Positions 1 through 9,287 of a stretch of DNA of 41,948 bases are shown piece by piece. Origin of the DNA: Williamsia sp. (GTDB lineage: Bacteria; Actinomycetota; Actinomycetes; Mycobacteriales; Mycobacteriaceae); assembly GCF_016462415.1 (NCBI RefSeq), contig NZ_JAEMTF010000030.1, positions 1 to 41,948 of the forward strand, written 5' to 3'. The position numbers and the translations under genes are program-made. How positions within the stretch are numbered: position 1 is the stretch's first letter; the number at the start of each line of letters is the position of its first letter. The notes under the pieces are model-generated. The model did no database searches, had not been told where the DNA came from, and saw nothing but the letters and a program-made list of their open reading frames with translations.

Positions 1-579
1 TTGCAGCGGCTTCGGGCCAATCCGGCAGTTGTCGAGGAGATTTCGCAGATTCTCGCTGTCACCACCGAGACAATCAACCACATTCCTGGGCGAACGTTCA
101 AAAGCCTGGGCCTGTCCACACATACGCACTACCGCCGTGAAGAGGCCCTCGCAGCCATTCGCTTCGCGGACTTGACGCGCAGCGCGAAGGGACAGGCTGG
201 AGGCGTGACGTGGAGTCCGGATGGCAAGATCGCCGCCCTGTTCGTCAACTTCCATAAAAGCGAAGGCGAGTTCACGCCCTCAACGATGTATCGAGATTTC
301 CCGATCTCTCGCGACATCTTCCACTGGGAGTCACCGAACAACACTTCTGTCGACTCCCCCATAGGACAGCGCTACATCCAGCAGCGCGAGACGGGGCGAT
401 CCGTGTTGCTGTTCGTTCGCGACCGGCCCACCGGGCCGTTGGGCGCCAACCCGTTCCTGTTCCTCGGCCCGGTTGACTATGTGAGCCATGAAGGTGAGCG
501 GCCCATCGCCATCACCTGGAGACTGCGACGGCCTATGCCTGCTGACACGTTCGCTAGCGGATCGGTTGTCGCAAGTTAA
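1..579 (+). CDS. DUF3427 C-terminal domain of a helicase-type protein (5' end outside window)
   Basis: This is the C-terminal 192 residues of a larger protein whose start lies upstream of the window. The reading frame is open from the first base, so the TTG at position 1 is not taken as the true start. The segments FHWESPN, SPIGQRYI, LFLGPVDYVSHEGERPIAITWRL match the DUF3427 domain. In known proteins DUF3427 sits at the end of DEAD/DEAH helicases that often also carry an N-terminal phospholipase D-like nuclease, and these are common in defence islands. Only DUF3427 is visible here, so the helicase and nuclease parts are inferred from the family. The gene is convergent with the DUF2510 gene, leaving 98 bp between the stops. 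Confidence 0.8.
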   Translation: MQRLRANPAVVEEISQILAVTTETINHIPGRTFKSLGLSTHTHYRREEALAAIRFADLTRSAKGQAGGVTWSPDGKIAALFVNFHKSEGEFTPSTMYRDFPISRDIFHWESPNNTSVDSPIGQRYIQQRETGRSVLLFVRDRPTGPLGANPFLFLGPVDYVSHEGERPIAITWRLRRPMPADTFASGSVVAS

Positions 580-677
580 ATTCATCCGAAGCAATTTGGC
601 AGAGGCAGGTGAGCGGATCGCCGGTGCGCTTCATCTCAGTCACACAAATCAGGGTTCGACCAATACCTGACCTGCAC

Positions 678-1814
678 CTACGCGACAAAGTCCACGATCC
701 GCACGACAGCGCGCGTCGGCGGCGCCGAGAATTCCGAAGGATCAAATGCGCTGTCGACAAGCCATTCCCCAACCCTAGAAGGTAGTCGGCAGTCGGAGTC
801 GACAGGCACCTCTGCGCTTAGACGGACCTGTTCCTGTCCGACCAAGAATCCAGTCTCGTCAAAAAATTCGATTGCTATCGAGGGAACTGACACACAGAAC
901 GGTACCGAAGCGTCGAGCCGCTTCTCGTCATGGATCCAGTCCGCATCTCGGAACATGGCCCACACATCACTGAGCTTGCCTACCAGAATGGTTCCGGATA
1001 GCTTGATGTTTCCGTACTCAACTCCGTCGGATACTGCTCGGAAGGCCAGGACGTCAGCCGAGTCGATTCGTAAACTGACTCCCTTTCGCCCGGTCTCATC
1101 AACGATCTCGACGTCGAGCTTCACCGGCTGGGTTGGGAGCCGGAAGGCGCCACCTTCGTAGGCGTCGAAACAAGCAACGGTAATGAAAACATCATCGTGA
1201 TCAAACGATGACCTAGTGTCGAAGGGCCTGGACCCCGAAAACCGGATTGGTTTCAGCAGATCTTCTCCGCTCGCAAAGAATGCCAACAGGCTGATATCGA
1301 ACTCGGAAAGACTTCGCGAGCTGATCGTCACCACAATCGGTGCTGAGAGTTCCCGACTGAACCGGAAGCAGTCAACCCAACCCAACGGGTTAAATCGCGC
1401 GGTACCAAACAAGTTAACCTCGTGGAACGGACTTCCGCCATCGTCGAACTCAGTAGTGACCCGCGCGCGTATCTCGAGGACTTCCCAGCCGCGCTTCGAT
1501 AGGGCATCTCTATTGATATCGACCAGGATTTCAGTAGTTCTTTTACCGTTTTCATCAATTTTTCTGACCGTCCGCGGGCGCGTAGGACTAGCCAGCTCGA
1601 CACTGCTTTCGAGAGGGCCCGCGAGGGGCACGGAGTCCTCTCGTTGCAGCGATACTGCATCTGCGGGCCCGGCGTCTGACGCTATTCGCGGCCCAACAGG
1701 CGGGACTTGCGGTATAGGGAATTGCGTATCTTGCGTCCAATTCTTGCCGTCCCACCACCTGAGAAGTCCGGCGACCGTGGGATCGAAGTACCAACCCGCA
1801 GCTAGCTGGTTCAT
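678..1814 (-). CDS. DUF2510 domain protein with a long beta-rich C-terminal region
   Basis: The protein has 378 residues. Residues about 6-32 hold the DUF2510 signature, a GWY..D...GLLRWWDGKNWT pattern. In actinobacteria this small tryptophan-rich module is usually found at the N-terminus of membrane or secreted proteins. Here no transmembrane segment follows. The remaining 300 or so residues are polar and rich in predicted beta strands, and I do not recognise them. A TATAGA box lies upstream on the minus strand near 1892, but no convincing -35 accompanies it. The gene lies 112 bp downstream of the large DUF4011 helicase on the same strand and may be its accessory. No function can be assigned. 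Confidence 0.8.
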   Translation of the reverse strand: MNQLAAGWYFDPTVAGLLRWWDGKNWTQDTQFPIPQVPPVGPRIASDAGPADAVSLQREDSVPLAGPLESSVELASPTRPRTVRKIDENGKRTTEILVDINRDALSKRGWEVLEIRARVTTEFDDGGSPFHEVNLFGTARFNPLGWVDCFRFSRELSAPIVVTISSRSLSEFDISLLAFFASGEDLLKPIRFSGSRPFDTRSSFDHDDVFITVACFDAYEGGAFRLPTQPVKLDVEIVDETGRKGVSLRIDSADVLAFRAVSDGVEYGNIKLSGTILVGKLSDVWAMFRDADWIHDEKRLDASVPFCVSVPSIAIEFFDETGFLVGQEQVRLSAEVPVDSDCRLPSRVGEWLVDSAFDPSEFSAPPTRAVVRIVDFVA

Positions 1815-1926
1815 TTGCTACTACCTAACCTGACACGAACAGTGGCTTGTGAACACTCGTGGCACTCTTGCGAGTGCGAGCGGGATGAGTCTATAAAGCG
1901 CGCGTCAAGGTATCCGCTAACCTCCT

Positions 1927-4900
1927 TCACTCGTCGAAGACAAGCCTGAGGTCTTCGGCGCCCTCTCGTAGCAACAGCTCATTCGCAACAAGACGCGTCA
2001 CAATGCCGCTCAGCGAAGCGCGAATTTCTGCACCTAGCCGCTGCCAACCAAATACTGCGGCGGTTTGTTTGACCAAAGTTGTTTCGTCGAGCACTACAGC
2101 GTCTTGGACGAGACGTAGCATGGTGTGCTCAATCTCCTCCGGCGGCACGAGACTCACTTTGCGCTCACCTGAATGCTCTCCGGGGATACGAACCGAAGTG
2201 GTCTTTGCATCTCGGACACGGTAGAAACCTTCGGTATCAGGGCCGCGTTCGTGTGCACGGGCTAGAGCTTCGTCAACAGACTTGCGAATCTGAGCGCCAA
2301 TTCGTCCGACCCCCCACGCCTCTCTGAAACGCTCATGTAGTAGCTCGCGATGGATCGGCGCCTCGGCGCGAATAACCTTGCCAAAATATTCCGCCATATC
2401 GCGAACGCCTTCGATCGTCTTAGGGTCGCGGGCTCTCAGCGGAGATCCTTCGTATTCGACGTACTCAATCGTCCAATCGAAATCCGCTCCATCCAGCACC
2501 TCCTCGTAAGTGACTTCCTCCGCCACCGACTCAGGCTGTCTCGCTCGCGTCGTCTGACTACCCGACAACCGAATCGCTTCCTCAATATTCGCTTTGAGTC
2601 TGCCTTCTTGTAGCGCTCGATCACGCCACCAACTCAGCCCCCAGATGCGATGGAGCCTCCAGCCGAGTCCCTCCAGGACCTGCTGACGCAGCCGGTCTCG
2701 GTCTCGAGCCGTCTGACCTGAGTGGTAAGCAGCCCCGTCGCACTCAATACCGAGGGCATACTCGCCTGGGCGTTCGGGGTGTCGAATAGCCATATCGATG
2801 CGGTAGCCAGCCACCCCAACCTGTGGGACGACGGTGTATCCCCACGACCGGATTCTCGCAATAACCTGCTCCTCGAAGACGCTCTCAGCCTCGCCTTCGC
2901 TTTCGCGGATTTCCAAAGCCAGAGCAGCGTGGCCTCTCTCGGCGAAATCGAGGTACTGCTGAAGATGCAGGATCGATGGATTGGAGGTCGAGGGCATCTC
3001 AGCCGCTATAAAGGACGAGACAACTTCAATTCGTTTACGCGCACGCGTGGTAGCGACGTTGAGCCGTCGCCAGCCCCCGTCGCGATTAAGCGGACCAAAG
3101 TTGGCAGTGAACTTTCTGTTCTCGTCGGGCCCGTAACCGACGGAAAACAGAATGATGTCACGCTCGTCGCCCTGAACGTTCTCCAAGCTCTTCACGAAGA
3201 ACCCGCCCAATCGGTCGTGATCCGTGAGAATTCCTGCAAGAACGGGATTCTGGGCGCTCTGCGCCTCAATCTCTTGGAGCACCCTGTCTGCTTGGGCACC
3301 TGAGAATGTGACGACGCCAATCGAGTCATTCGGGCGATGTCGCCTGAACCAGATCAGACGTTCGACCACTTTGGACGCCTCGATCGGGTTGTCTCGGCTC
3401 GTCCCGCGGCGGTAGACGCCGTTTACCGGTAGCAACGACACACCGAGGTCAGGCGCATCGAACACCGCGCCCGGAAAGGTCATCAGTCGACCGTCGTAGA
3501 ACCGATGGTTCGAGTAGGCAATGAGGTCTTCATGCCGGCTGCGGTAATGCCAATTTAGCGGTAGCGAACTCAACCCACCTGCGCCCTTGGCCAGGTCGAG
3601 AACAGATTGAAAGTCAGACGCCTCGTTGTCTTCGTCTTCATCGGCTTCGTCTGCCGCGGCTGAGAAGAAGTCGGTGGGAGGCAGCTGCTTTTGGTCGCCC
3701 GCGACGATGAGCTGGCTGCCGCGGTAGATGCAGTTGAGAGCATCAGAAGGCAGCACCTGCGATGCCTCGTCAAAAATGACGACGTCAAATCGCACTGACC
3801 TCGGAAGGTACTGCGAGACCGATAGCGGACTCATCATGAAGCACGGCTTCAGCTGCTGCACTAGGCCAGAAGCTTCATCGAGCAATAGTCGGACTGGCTT
3901 ATGCCGAGTCTTCTTCTCACCTTCGCGTTTGATCACAGACGCGCTTCGACTCGTCAAACTGCTCGGCGCGCGGGAGTTGCAGCGGTCAATCACCCGCGCG
4001 TGGGCGTTTCGGATCAGCGCTCGATCAAGGTCCTGGTACCTAGCGACGAGGTCGTCGCGGCTGTTTGACCGATAATCCAACAACCGAGTGTCGCGGCTCG
4101 TCCTATCGTCCACCCAGGCCTCTAGGACGACATACTCGACCGCTGCCGCGACTTCATTCTGTGATCGTGGCTGCCGCTTCAACTCGAGCAGTATCGAATC
4201 GAGTTGAATTGTGGCCGCCCAGCGCAGTTCGCGCTGAGCGGCACACCACATCTCGATCTCCCTCGGTGCAGTCTCTTCCATCTCTTCGAACAGTTCAAGA
4301 GCTTGATCGAGTCCGGGATCACACTCGGCACGAAGCTCAGCTACACGACGATCGAGGAAGAGAGCGAACAGCTCGTCCCGGCGCACAATCCATGCGTCGT
4401 GCCGGCATGCCAGCTCAGATTGAGGTATCACGCAACGATCAAGACGGCGGGCATCATCCGCGTCTATCGCCCGGGGATAGAGCCGCTGGACGGCCTTCGA
4501 GTGACCTATCGCGTACCTGAGACCCTCAAAATCCGTGGCAAGACTGAGTTCATCACCAAAATTCGCCACATCAGACGCACAGAACTCACCCTGCGCGGCC
4601 TCGAGCCGAATGACGTTTCCCGCCTGACCGACCAACTCAGCTGCCTGTAGAACAGTCAGGTCGCGCTGCGCGATTGACGACACAACCTCGACCACGTGCC
4701 GCACCAGGTCAGTCTCGTCGACCGCTGAGGTCAACCAGCCTCGAGTGGCGACGAGCGAAGCCTTCTCTGACACCTGCGACTTAAGTTCTGCCGGGAGGCT
4801 CTGTAAGAGTCGCCCAAACTTCTGTTCTGCCAACGTAACACGCTGCGCCAATGGCAGCAGACGCGGATTTGGAGTTGAATGCATCGAAAGCTGCGCGGCA

Positions 4901-7437
4901 AGCGCTGCCGGGTTGGCATCAATCCCAGCTAGTCGCAGGGCTTCTCGAGCGTTACCAATCGCGGATCCAATCTCGCCGAACTCTGTCTGTGTTCCCTGGT
5001 AGCGGCTGCCAAGCTCTCGCGCGTGCGTGCCCTCGGCGCGCCGCATATCGGATACGGCCTGCTGCCAGCTCGCAGCTTCCTCTAAGTGGCCGAGCACCGA
5101 TTTGTCGGTTCGGCCGGACACCGACACTGCCTTGATTAGCTTCCGGTCTCTCCGCGCTGCACCACCCCACTTTCTAAATCCAACGTGAGTCTCCCGGAAA
5201 CGCACCACCAGCGATGGCAGATCCAATTCCAGCGCTGCCGGCGTGAACACAGTATGTAGTGCCTGGTGACGACGATTGACGTGTTCGACTACCGCATCCA
5301 TCGCCCGAGCCGCCTGGACCACCCTTTCCACCTCAACAGTGTTGAGCCAGAATGCCTCTGGACGGTTTTGCGCCGAAGCGAGCTGCGCCAAACGCGAGAT
5401 GTCCCCAGACCGCTGCATCGAAACATCCGTGTCCGACAAACCAAGAATCTCGACAAGTTCGGCGACATCCGATAGCACCTCGCCTGCAGTGACGTTTAAG
5501 GCGGTCAAAGTAGTCGCAATGCCGTCCATATCCCTCGCGGTAGAGGAGTTGACGATCCTGTCGTTGTTGAGCGCCTGGCTCAGTGGCGCGCTCAGACTAG
5601 GATTAATCTCGCGCCACCGTACGTAGCCGCTCTCATGCAACGATTCGGTCTCGAGAGCAATTTCGTTGACGGCGGCCTGGCCTTGCGCGAGTCTCCCTTC
5701 TATGGTTTCGAGATCGGAATGGTCGTACCAGACTGGAAATCCTGGCCTTCGTAGATCCAATTCCGCGAGGAGGCTAAGCCGTGCATTCAAGCTCTCTGCG
5801 CTTGAATCAAGCTTGAGCCCAAGGTCTTCGTCGATCGTGTGCAGACGATCCTGGAGTAATCCGAGGCCTTCAATCGCCCTTGACACTAGGCGGCGACATT
5901 CGCGCACCTCGGAGGCGTCCACATCGTCCCGCTTAAGGTCGCGCCATAGATACTCGTCTCCGCGGTGAACCGCGTCCCACGAACGTCCGAGATTCTCGGC
6001 GTGATCGCGGATCTCGCTAAGGTCGGCCTCTGAGAGACCCGCCCAGCGCTGATGCTTCGGCAGGGATGCGTCGACGCCGATGTCCAGTTCAGACAGTCGG
6101 CCCAAAACCGCAAAGAGGCTCCACCCGAGTTTGGGGTCGACGGAGTTCATCGCATTCGCAAAATCAGTGAGCTGACGCCGGTCCCTAACGAGCGAACGAG
6201 CGTCTTGATCACTGAAGCTGTTTGATGGCTTGACCCGATTCTGAAGCGTTCGGGATAGCTCAGCTGCGACCTCTTTGCGCGTAGCTGAATGGCTGTGAAG
6301 CTCAAACAGAAAGTGACTAAGCCCGGCATTCGTCAAACGGTCACGAACGACATCTAGCGCCGCAGCCTTCTCGCTGACGAAAAGCACCGTCTTTCCAGCA
6401 GCCATCAGCTCGGCGATCATGTTCGCGATTGTCTGGCTCTTTCCGGTCCCCGGGGGCCCGTCCATCACGAAGCTCCGTCCATCAGTGGCGGAGATGATGC
6501 AGCGACGCTGGCTAGAGTCCGCATCCAAGATGCTGAACATGGACTCCGGTGGCTTCGCCTCGTCCAGCCCGTCTAGCGACAGCTCATCGAAGCCGTAATC
6601 GTCGTGCGACGGCGCTTCTGGACCCAGCGCGAGCAGCTGAACCATGCCGTGTTCGGCAATCTCAGCAGAGTTGGCCAGTAGGTCCTGGTACATCGCCTCC
6701 TTCTGGAAGGTGAAGTTACCGAGGACCATTCGCTGGTCAATTCGCCACGACGCGTGGCCATTGATCGACTCTTCGAGCTCGAGGACAAACATCTGCATTG
6801 AGACGTCATCCGGATCAACTTCCGGAAGCTCGACTCCATACTCGCTCAACTTGAGCTTCAGCACGGGATTGACGGTGATGTCGTCTTCGGTGCGTTCAAG
6901 GACGTACGGCGAGTCTGCGCCCGTCTTCACTACACGCACTGGCACGAGCAAAACAGGACTGTCCACCTGAGCGCCATCATCGTTCGAATCGACCCAGTGA
7001 AGCATCAACAAGCCGAGGTACAAGGTCCAGACACCGCGATCCGCGAACGCCTGACCGGAGGCCTGCTCGATGCGGCGCATCGCTGGCCGCAGTTGCTCGT
7101 CCTGCTTGTCCTTGACGTAAAGCGAACGCGCCAGTCTCGCTTGCCCCTCGGTGAGTGCGGGCCGAACGGGAACCGTCGTGTCCGCGAGCATCGAGAGCGT
7201 CTCGAGTGGTGACGCATGGTCAAACTCCAGCGTCCCCGCCTTCAGGTGCTTGAAGTAGAGCAGCCGCTGACGACGATCCATCGCCAGCAAGCTGTCTCGC
7301 CATTTCGCAAGAGTCGAATCGAGCCGTGCCTGAATCCGCGGCTCCAGCGGCGCTGCCGTGTCGCCGGGGAGCGCGTCACCATTTAGTCCTGTTGGCAAAT
7401 CTTGTCCTTCTCCGACGTCGACCTCTGCGGCAGCCAC
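1927..7437 (-). CDS. DUF4011 SF1 helicase with MTES_1575/Vsr-like nuclease and DUF3320
   Basis: This 1836-residue protein begins with a DUF4011-type region around the LDSTLAKWRDSLL segment. An SF1 helicase core follows: Walker A GPPGTGKS near residue 325, Walker B FDEAS near 1220, AGDQKQLPP near 1245, and NVQGDERD through NVATTRAR near 1420-1460. Residues about 1515-1600 match the restriction-endonuclease-like MTES_1575 domain, with YRIDMAI, GIECDGAAYH and WWRD segments. DUF3320 follows near 1670. Proteins of this architecture are frequent in defence islands and are predicted DNA or RNA translocases with a nuclease tail; the target is unknown. The GTG start has an AGGGG immediately before it, which is too close for an ideal ribosome site. 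A TTG at 7398 with a GGAGAAGGA upstream is an alternative. Confidence 0.9.
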   Translation of the reverse strand: MAAAEVDVGEGQDLPTGLNGDALPGDTAAPLEPRIQARLDSTLAKWRDSLLAMDRRQRLLYFKHLKAGTLEFDHASPLETLSMLADTTVPVRPALTEGQARLARSLYVKDKQDEQLRPAMRRIEQASGQAFADRGVWTLYLGLLMLHWVDSNDDGAQVDSPVLLVPVRVVKTGADSPYVLERTEDDITVNPVLKLKLSEYGVELPEVDPDDVSMQMFVLELEESINGHASWRIDQRMVLGNFTFQKEAMYQDLLANSAEIAEHGMVQLLALGPEAPSHDDYGFDELSLDGLDEAKPPESMFSILDADSSQRRCIISATDGRSFVMDGPPGTGKSQTIANMIAELMAAGKTVLFVSEKAAALDVVRDRLTNAGLSHFLFELHSHSATRKEVAAELSRTLQNRVKPSNSFSDQDARSLVRDRRQLTDFANAMNSVDPKLGWSLFAVLGRLSELDIGVDASLPKHQRWAGLSEADLSEIRDHAENLGRSWDAVHRGDEYLWRDLKRDDVDASEVRECRRLVSRAIEGLGLLQDRLHTIDEDLGLKLDSSAESLNARLSLLAELDLRRPGFPVWYDHSDLETIEGRLAQGQAAVNEIALETESLHESGYVRWREINPSLSAPLSQALNNDRIVNSSTARDMDGIATTLTALNVTAGEVLSDVAELVEILGLSDTDVSMQRSGDISRLAQLASAQNRPEAFWLNTVEVERVVQAARAMDAVVEHVNRRHQALHTVFTPAALELDLPSLVVRFRETHVGFRKWGGAARRDRKLIKAVSVSGRTDKSVLGHLEEAASWQQAVSDMRRAEGTHARELGSRYQGTQTEFGEIGSAIGNAREALRLAGIDANPAALAAQLSMHSTPNPRLLPLAQRVTLAEQKFGRLLQSLPAELKSQVSEKASLVATRGWLTSAVDETDLVRHVVEVVSSIAQRDLTVLQAAELVGQAGNVIRLEAAQGEFCASDVANFGDELSLATDFEGLRYAIGHSKAVQRLYPRAIDADDARRLDRCVIPQSELACRHDAWIVRRDELFALFLDRRVAELRAECDPGLDQALELFEEMEETAPREIEMWCAAQRELRWAATIQLDSILLELKRQPRSQNEVAAAVEYVVLEAWVDDRTSRDTRLLDYRSNSRDDLVARYQDLDRALIRNAHARVIDRCNSRAPSSLTSRSASVIKREGEKKTRHKPVRLLLDEASGLVQQLKPCFMMSPLSVSQYLPRSVRFDVVIFDEASQVLPSDALNCIYRGSQLIVAGDQKQLPPTDFFSAAADEADEDEDNEASDFQSVLDLAKGAGGLSSLPLNWHYRSRHEDLIAYSNHRFYDGRLMTFPGAVFDAPDLGVSLLPVNGVYRRGTSRDNPIEASKVVERLIWFRRHRPNDSIGVVTFSGAQADRVLQEIEAQSAQNPVLAGILTDHDRLGGFFVKSLENVQGDERDIILFSVGYGPDENRKFTANFGPLNRDGGWRRLNVATTRARKRIEVVSSFIAAEMPSTSNPSILHLQQYLDFAERGHAALALEIRESEGEAESVFEEQVIARIRSWGYTVVPQVGVAGYRIDMAIRHPERPGEYALGIECDGAAYHSGQTARDRDRLRQQVLEGLGWRLHRIWGLSWWRDRALQEGRLKANIEEAIRLSGSQTTRARQPESVAEEVTYEEVLDGADFDWTIEYVEYEGSPLRARDPKTIEGVRDMAEYFGKVIRAEAPIHRELLHERFREAWGVGRIGAQIRKSVDEALARAHERGPDTEGFYRVRDAKTTSVRIPGEHSGERKVSLVPPEEIEHTMLRLVQDAVVLDETTLVKQTAAVFGWQRLGAEIRASLSGIVTRLVANELLLREGAEDLRLVFDE

Positions 7438-7650
7438 CCCTTACAGCAGGACCGGCATTTCCCGTTGCAAACGATGATGGCAGATCATTCGGACATCCGT
7501 CTCAAATGGCACGATCGTCGTCGTTAGAAAATCGGCGACCTGGGTGAACCTTCGCTGCCCCCCATCTGCGGGTAGGCAGCAGTGAGTTCAACAGCAGCCA
7601 GAACACCCAAATGCGACACAGCTGTCCGTGGGTTGAGTTAATTTCTGACG

Positions 7651-7815
7651 ATGGATCAGCAGGACTGGAAGCGTCTGAGGCCGGAGCAGCGTGATCGTTA
7701 CAAGCGACTCCATCGTGTCGATGCTGATCTGCAGCGATTCAAGGAGTGCGCGCGGCGTCGCAACCCTACATCTGCCGAAACCTCTCTGATCAGAACGCTG
7801 GGCGATGAGCGATGA
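7651..7815 (+). CDS. Possible 54-aa basic small ORF
   Basis: The ORF starts with ATG and encodes a strongly charged peptide beginning MDQQDWKRLRPEQRDRYKRL, predicted mostly helical. It ends inside the tandem heptamer, so the last residues, GDER, are encoded by the repeat. There is no good ribosome-binding site and I do not recognise the product. It may be the end of a decayed gene. It is listed because it is the only protein-like reading frame in this gap. Confidence 0.22.
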   Translation: MDQQDWKRLRPEQRDRYKRLHRVDADLQRFKECARRRNPTSAETSLIRTLGDER

Positions 7816-7843
7816 GCGATGAGCGATGAGCGATGAGCGATGA
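7802..7843. repeat. Six perfect tandem copies of the heptamer GCGATGA
   Basis: Six uninterrupted copies of GCGATGA run from 7802 to 7843, followed by a partial copy. A seven-base unit changes reading frame with every copy and contains both ATG and TGA. Slippage would therefore alter any ORF reading through it, such as the 54-aa ORF on the left. The array lies 153 bp beyond the stop codon of the XRE gene. Confidence 0.95.
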
Positions 7844-7995
7844 GCGAGCCAAGCTTCTGCGTGGACTCCCGATCAATCGTCAATCGTCAACCGGAACGCG
7901 GCACAGGCTCCGCCGCGAAACCATTTCGTACATCAGCGTGTCTCGATAGTTGGTGGCGGACTGCCGGGGACACGACGACACGCTAGCTGAGCGAT

Positions 7996-9192
7996 TCACA
8001 CCAGCTTTTCCAACGACTCCTTGGTCTCACTTAGTACTTCCTGCGCGATCGTGACCAGTTCTTCACGTTCGTCACCACCAGCCACCAAGATCCGCTCCGC
8101 ATCGAGAGCGGCAGCAGAGATCTGGCACGCCGCGATTGCAACGAATCGCTCCCATTGTTCTTGCTGCTCCGGAGTCATCGTGTCCCATTCGAAGGGCGGT
8201 TCGCCTATCTCTCGTGCCCACCGCTTCAGCGCGTGGCCACCGTGCGTTGCGACATAGTTCAAGATCTCGGCTGCGTCAGGGATCAGTTCGGCCAGCGCAT
8301 CGACTCCGCGAGCTGTGCTGTCGAGCTGGGCCTGAGCCTTGTTAAGTGCGTCAGCTCGCTCTTGGTTCTGCTTCTTACTACGACGAGCCACCCACACCAT
8401 CGCTCCAACCGCAAGAAGAGCTGCCGGCGCCGCCACAACGCCCGCGAGAATAGCTGCCCCACCGGCCATCCCGGCACCGCCTGCGGCAAGAGTTCCACCA
8501 CCCAGTAGCGCTAGGGCCGCGTTGGTGGCAGCGACTCCCGACAGGCTGGATACAGCGACCCCCGTGGATGCCGTGCCGAAAGAGACAGCGGCTAGAAATG
8601 TCCCGTACGCGGCGGCTCCACCAGCTGCAGCGCCAGCGACCGCTCCGCCGGCTCCCCCAGCAAGCACATGCCTGATTCCATAGTTTGCCGCGAGTCGTCG
8701 CTGTACTGCGACGGAGTGCGCCGATGGCGCACCCTCAACATTGGCCAGCTCCTGCTCGGGTTGCGGGGATCCTGAAATCTGCTGGGCCAATGCGACGAAC
8801 GGCATAAAAAATTCATCACGCGCACGGTCGTGCGCGCTGTTGAAACCGTCTGTCGAGCTCTCGATGAGGAATGTCCTGCGCTCGACCTCAGCCTGGATAG
8901 CTCCCGCCCGCTCGCGCACGGACGTCTCACTCGGAAGCGGATCTGCCGTCCCCGTCTGCTCACCCGACTTAGCAGCTTTCGCCTCCAGCGCATCGACCGA
9001 CGTACCAAGCACGTTGGCAATGCCAACGAGCCGAGCACGACTGGGTCGCGTCTGGCCTGACTCGATGCGAGAAATTGCGACACCAGCACCCAAGCCATAT
9101 CCCGCCTGAGTACCTAACTGCTCTTGAGTCACGTTGTGCGACTCTCGAATCTCCTTGACCGCCGCGCCGAGCGCAGCCTTTGAGTACGGCAT
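7996..9192 (-). CDS. XRE-family HTH regulator with glycine-rich membrane hairpin
   Basis: The protein has 398 residues. Residues about 6-70 form a Cro/C1-type helix-turn-helix (VTQEQLGTQAG, then SRIESGQTRPS). A polar linker follows. Residues about 175-275 are almost entirely Gly, Ala, Val, Ser and Leu, with segments such as GGAGGAVAGAAAGGAAAYG and LLGGGTLAAGGAGMAGG, ending in a basic stop ARRSKKQ. This looks like a membrane-inserting glycine-zipper hairpin. The C-terminal 120 residues are helical and acidic. A DNA-binding head on a potential membrane body is unusual: the protein may be both regulator and effector (inference). A TATAGT box sits six bases before the ATG, implying a leaderless transcript. 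It is divergent from the Gre-UDG operon. Confidence 0.85.
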   Translation of the reverse strand: MPYSKAALGAAVKEIRESHNVTQEQLGTQAGYGLGAGVAISRIESGQTRPSRARLVGIANVLGTSVDALEAKAAKSGEQTGTADPLPSETSVRERAGAIQAEVERRTFLIESSTDGFNSAHDRARDEFFMPFVALAQQISGSPQPEQELANVEGAPSAHSVAVQRRLAANYGIRHVLAGGAGGAVAGAAAGGAAAYGTFLAAVSFGTASTGVAVSSLSGVAATNAALALLGGGTLAAGGAGMAGGAAILAGVVAAPAALLAVGAMVWVARRSKKQNQERADALNKAQAQLDSTARGVDALAELIPDAAEILNYVATHGGHALKRWAREIGEPPFEWDTMTPEQQEQWERFVAIAACQISAAALDAERILVAGGDEREELVTIAQEVLSETKESLEKLV

Positions 9193-9198
9193 AGCCTC

Positions 9199-9204
9199 AC
9201 TATA
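9199..9204 (-). promoter_or_regulatory. -10 box of a leaderless promoter for the XRE gene
   Basis: On the minus strand TATAGT is followed by six bases (GAGGCT) and then the ATG at 9192. Transcription would therefore start at or next to the A of the start codon. Leaderless mRNAs are common in actinobacteria. I see no convincing -35 hexamer. Confidence 0.6.
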
Positions 9205-9218
9205 GCAGGCTAACTCGT

Positions 9219-9244
9219 ACTTAGTGCTTGCATACTGACTAAGT
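9219..9244. promoter_or_regulatory. Inverted repeat, candidate operator in the divergent promoter region
   Basis: ACTTAGT (9219-9225) and its exact reverse complement ACTAAGT (9238-9244) are separated by 12 bases. The dyad lies between the XRE gene and the start of the Gre-UDG operon, overlapping a possible plus-strand TTGCAT (9228-9233) and just upstream of a TAAGGT box near 9252. The position fits an operator through which the XRE protein could control both directions. Binding by this protein is inferred from position only. Confidence 0.5.
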
Positions 9245-9287
9245 TAAGGGCTAAGGTAGATGAGTCCCCCTCGAAAGGATCGAACCC

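Larger units (their letters stand above)
7438..7995. other. 558-bp intergenic region between the DUF4011 helicase and XRE genes
   Basis: I see no secure gene here. The region holds one weak 54-codon ORF (7651-7815) and a perfect tandem heptamer (7802-7843). A further short repeat, AATCGTC in two copies, lies near 7872-7885. I found no clear terminator for either flanking minus-strand gene and no mobile-element termini. Confidence 0.6.

Noticed and set aside
1-7437. Mokosh or Zorya system
   Set aside because: A big SF1 helicase and a possible phospholipase D-type helicase gene are present, but no ZorAB-type motor genes or Mokosh kinase domain is seen. The DUF4011-nuclease-DUF3320 order is different.
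7802-7843. CRISPR array
   Set aside because: The unit is seven bases with no spacers, and no cas gene is nearby. The Cys-containing RecB-like protein is not Cas4 in an adaptation context.
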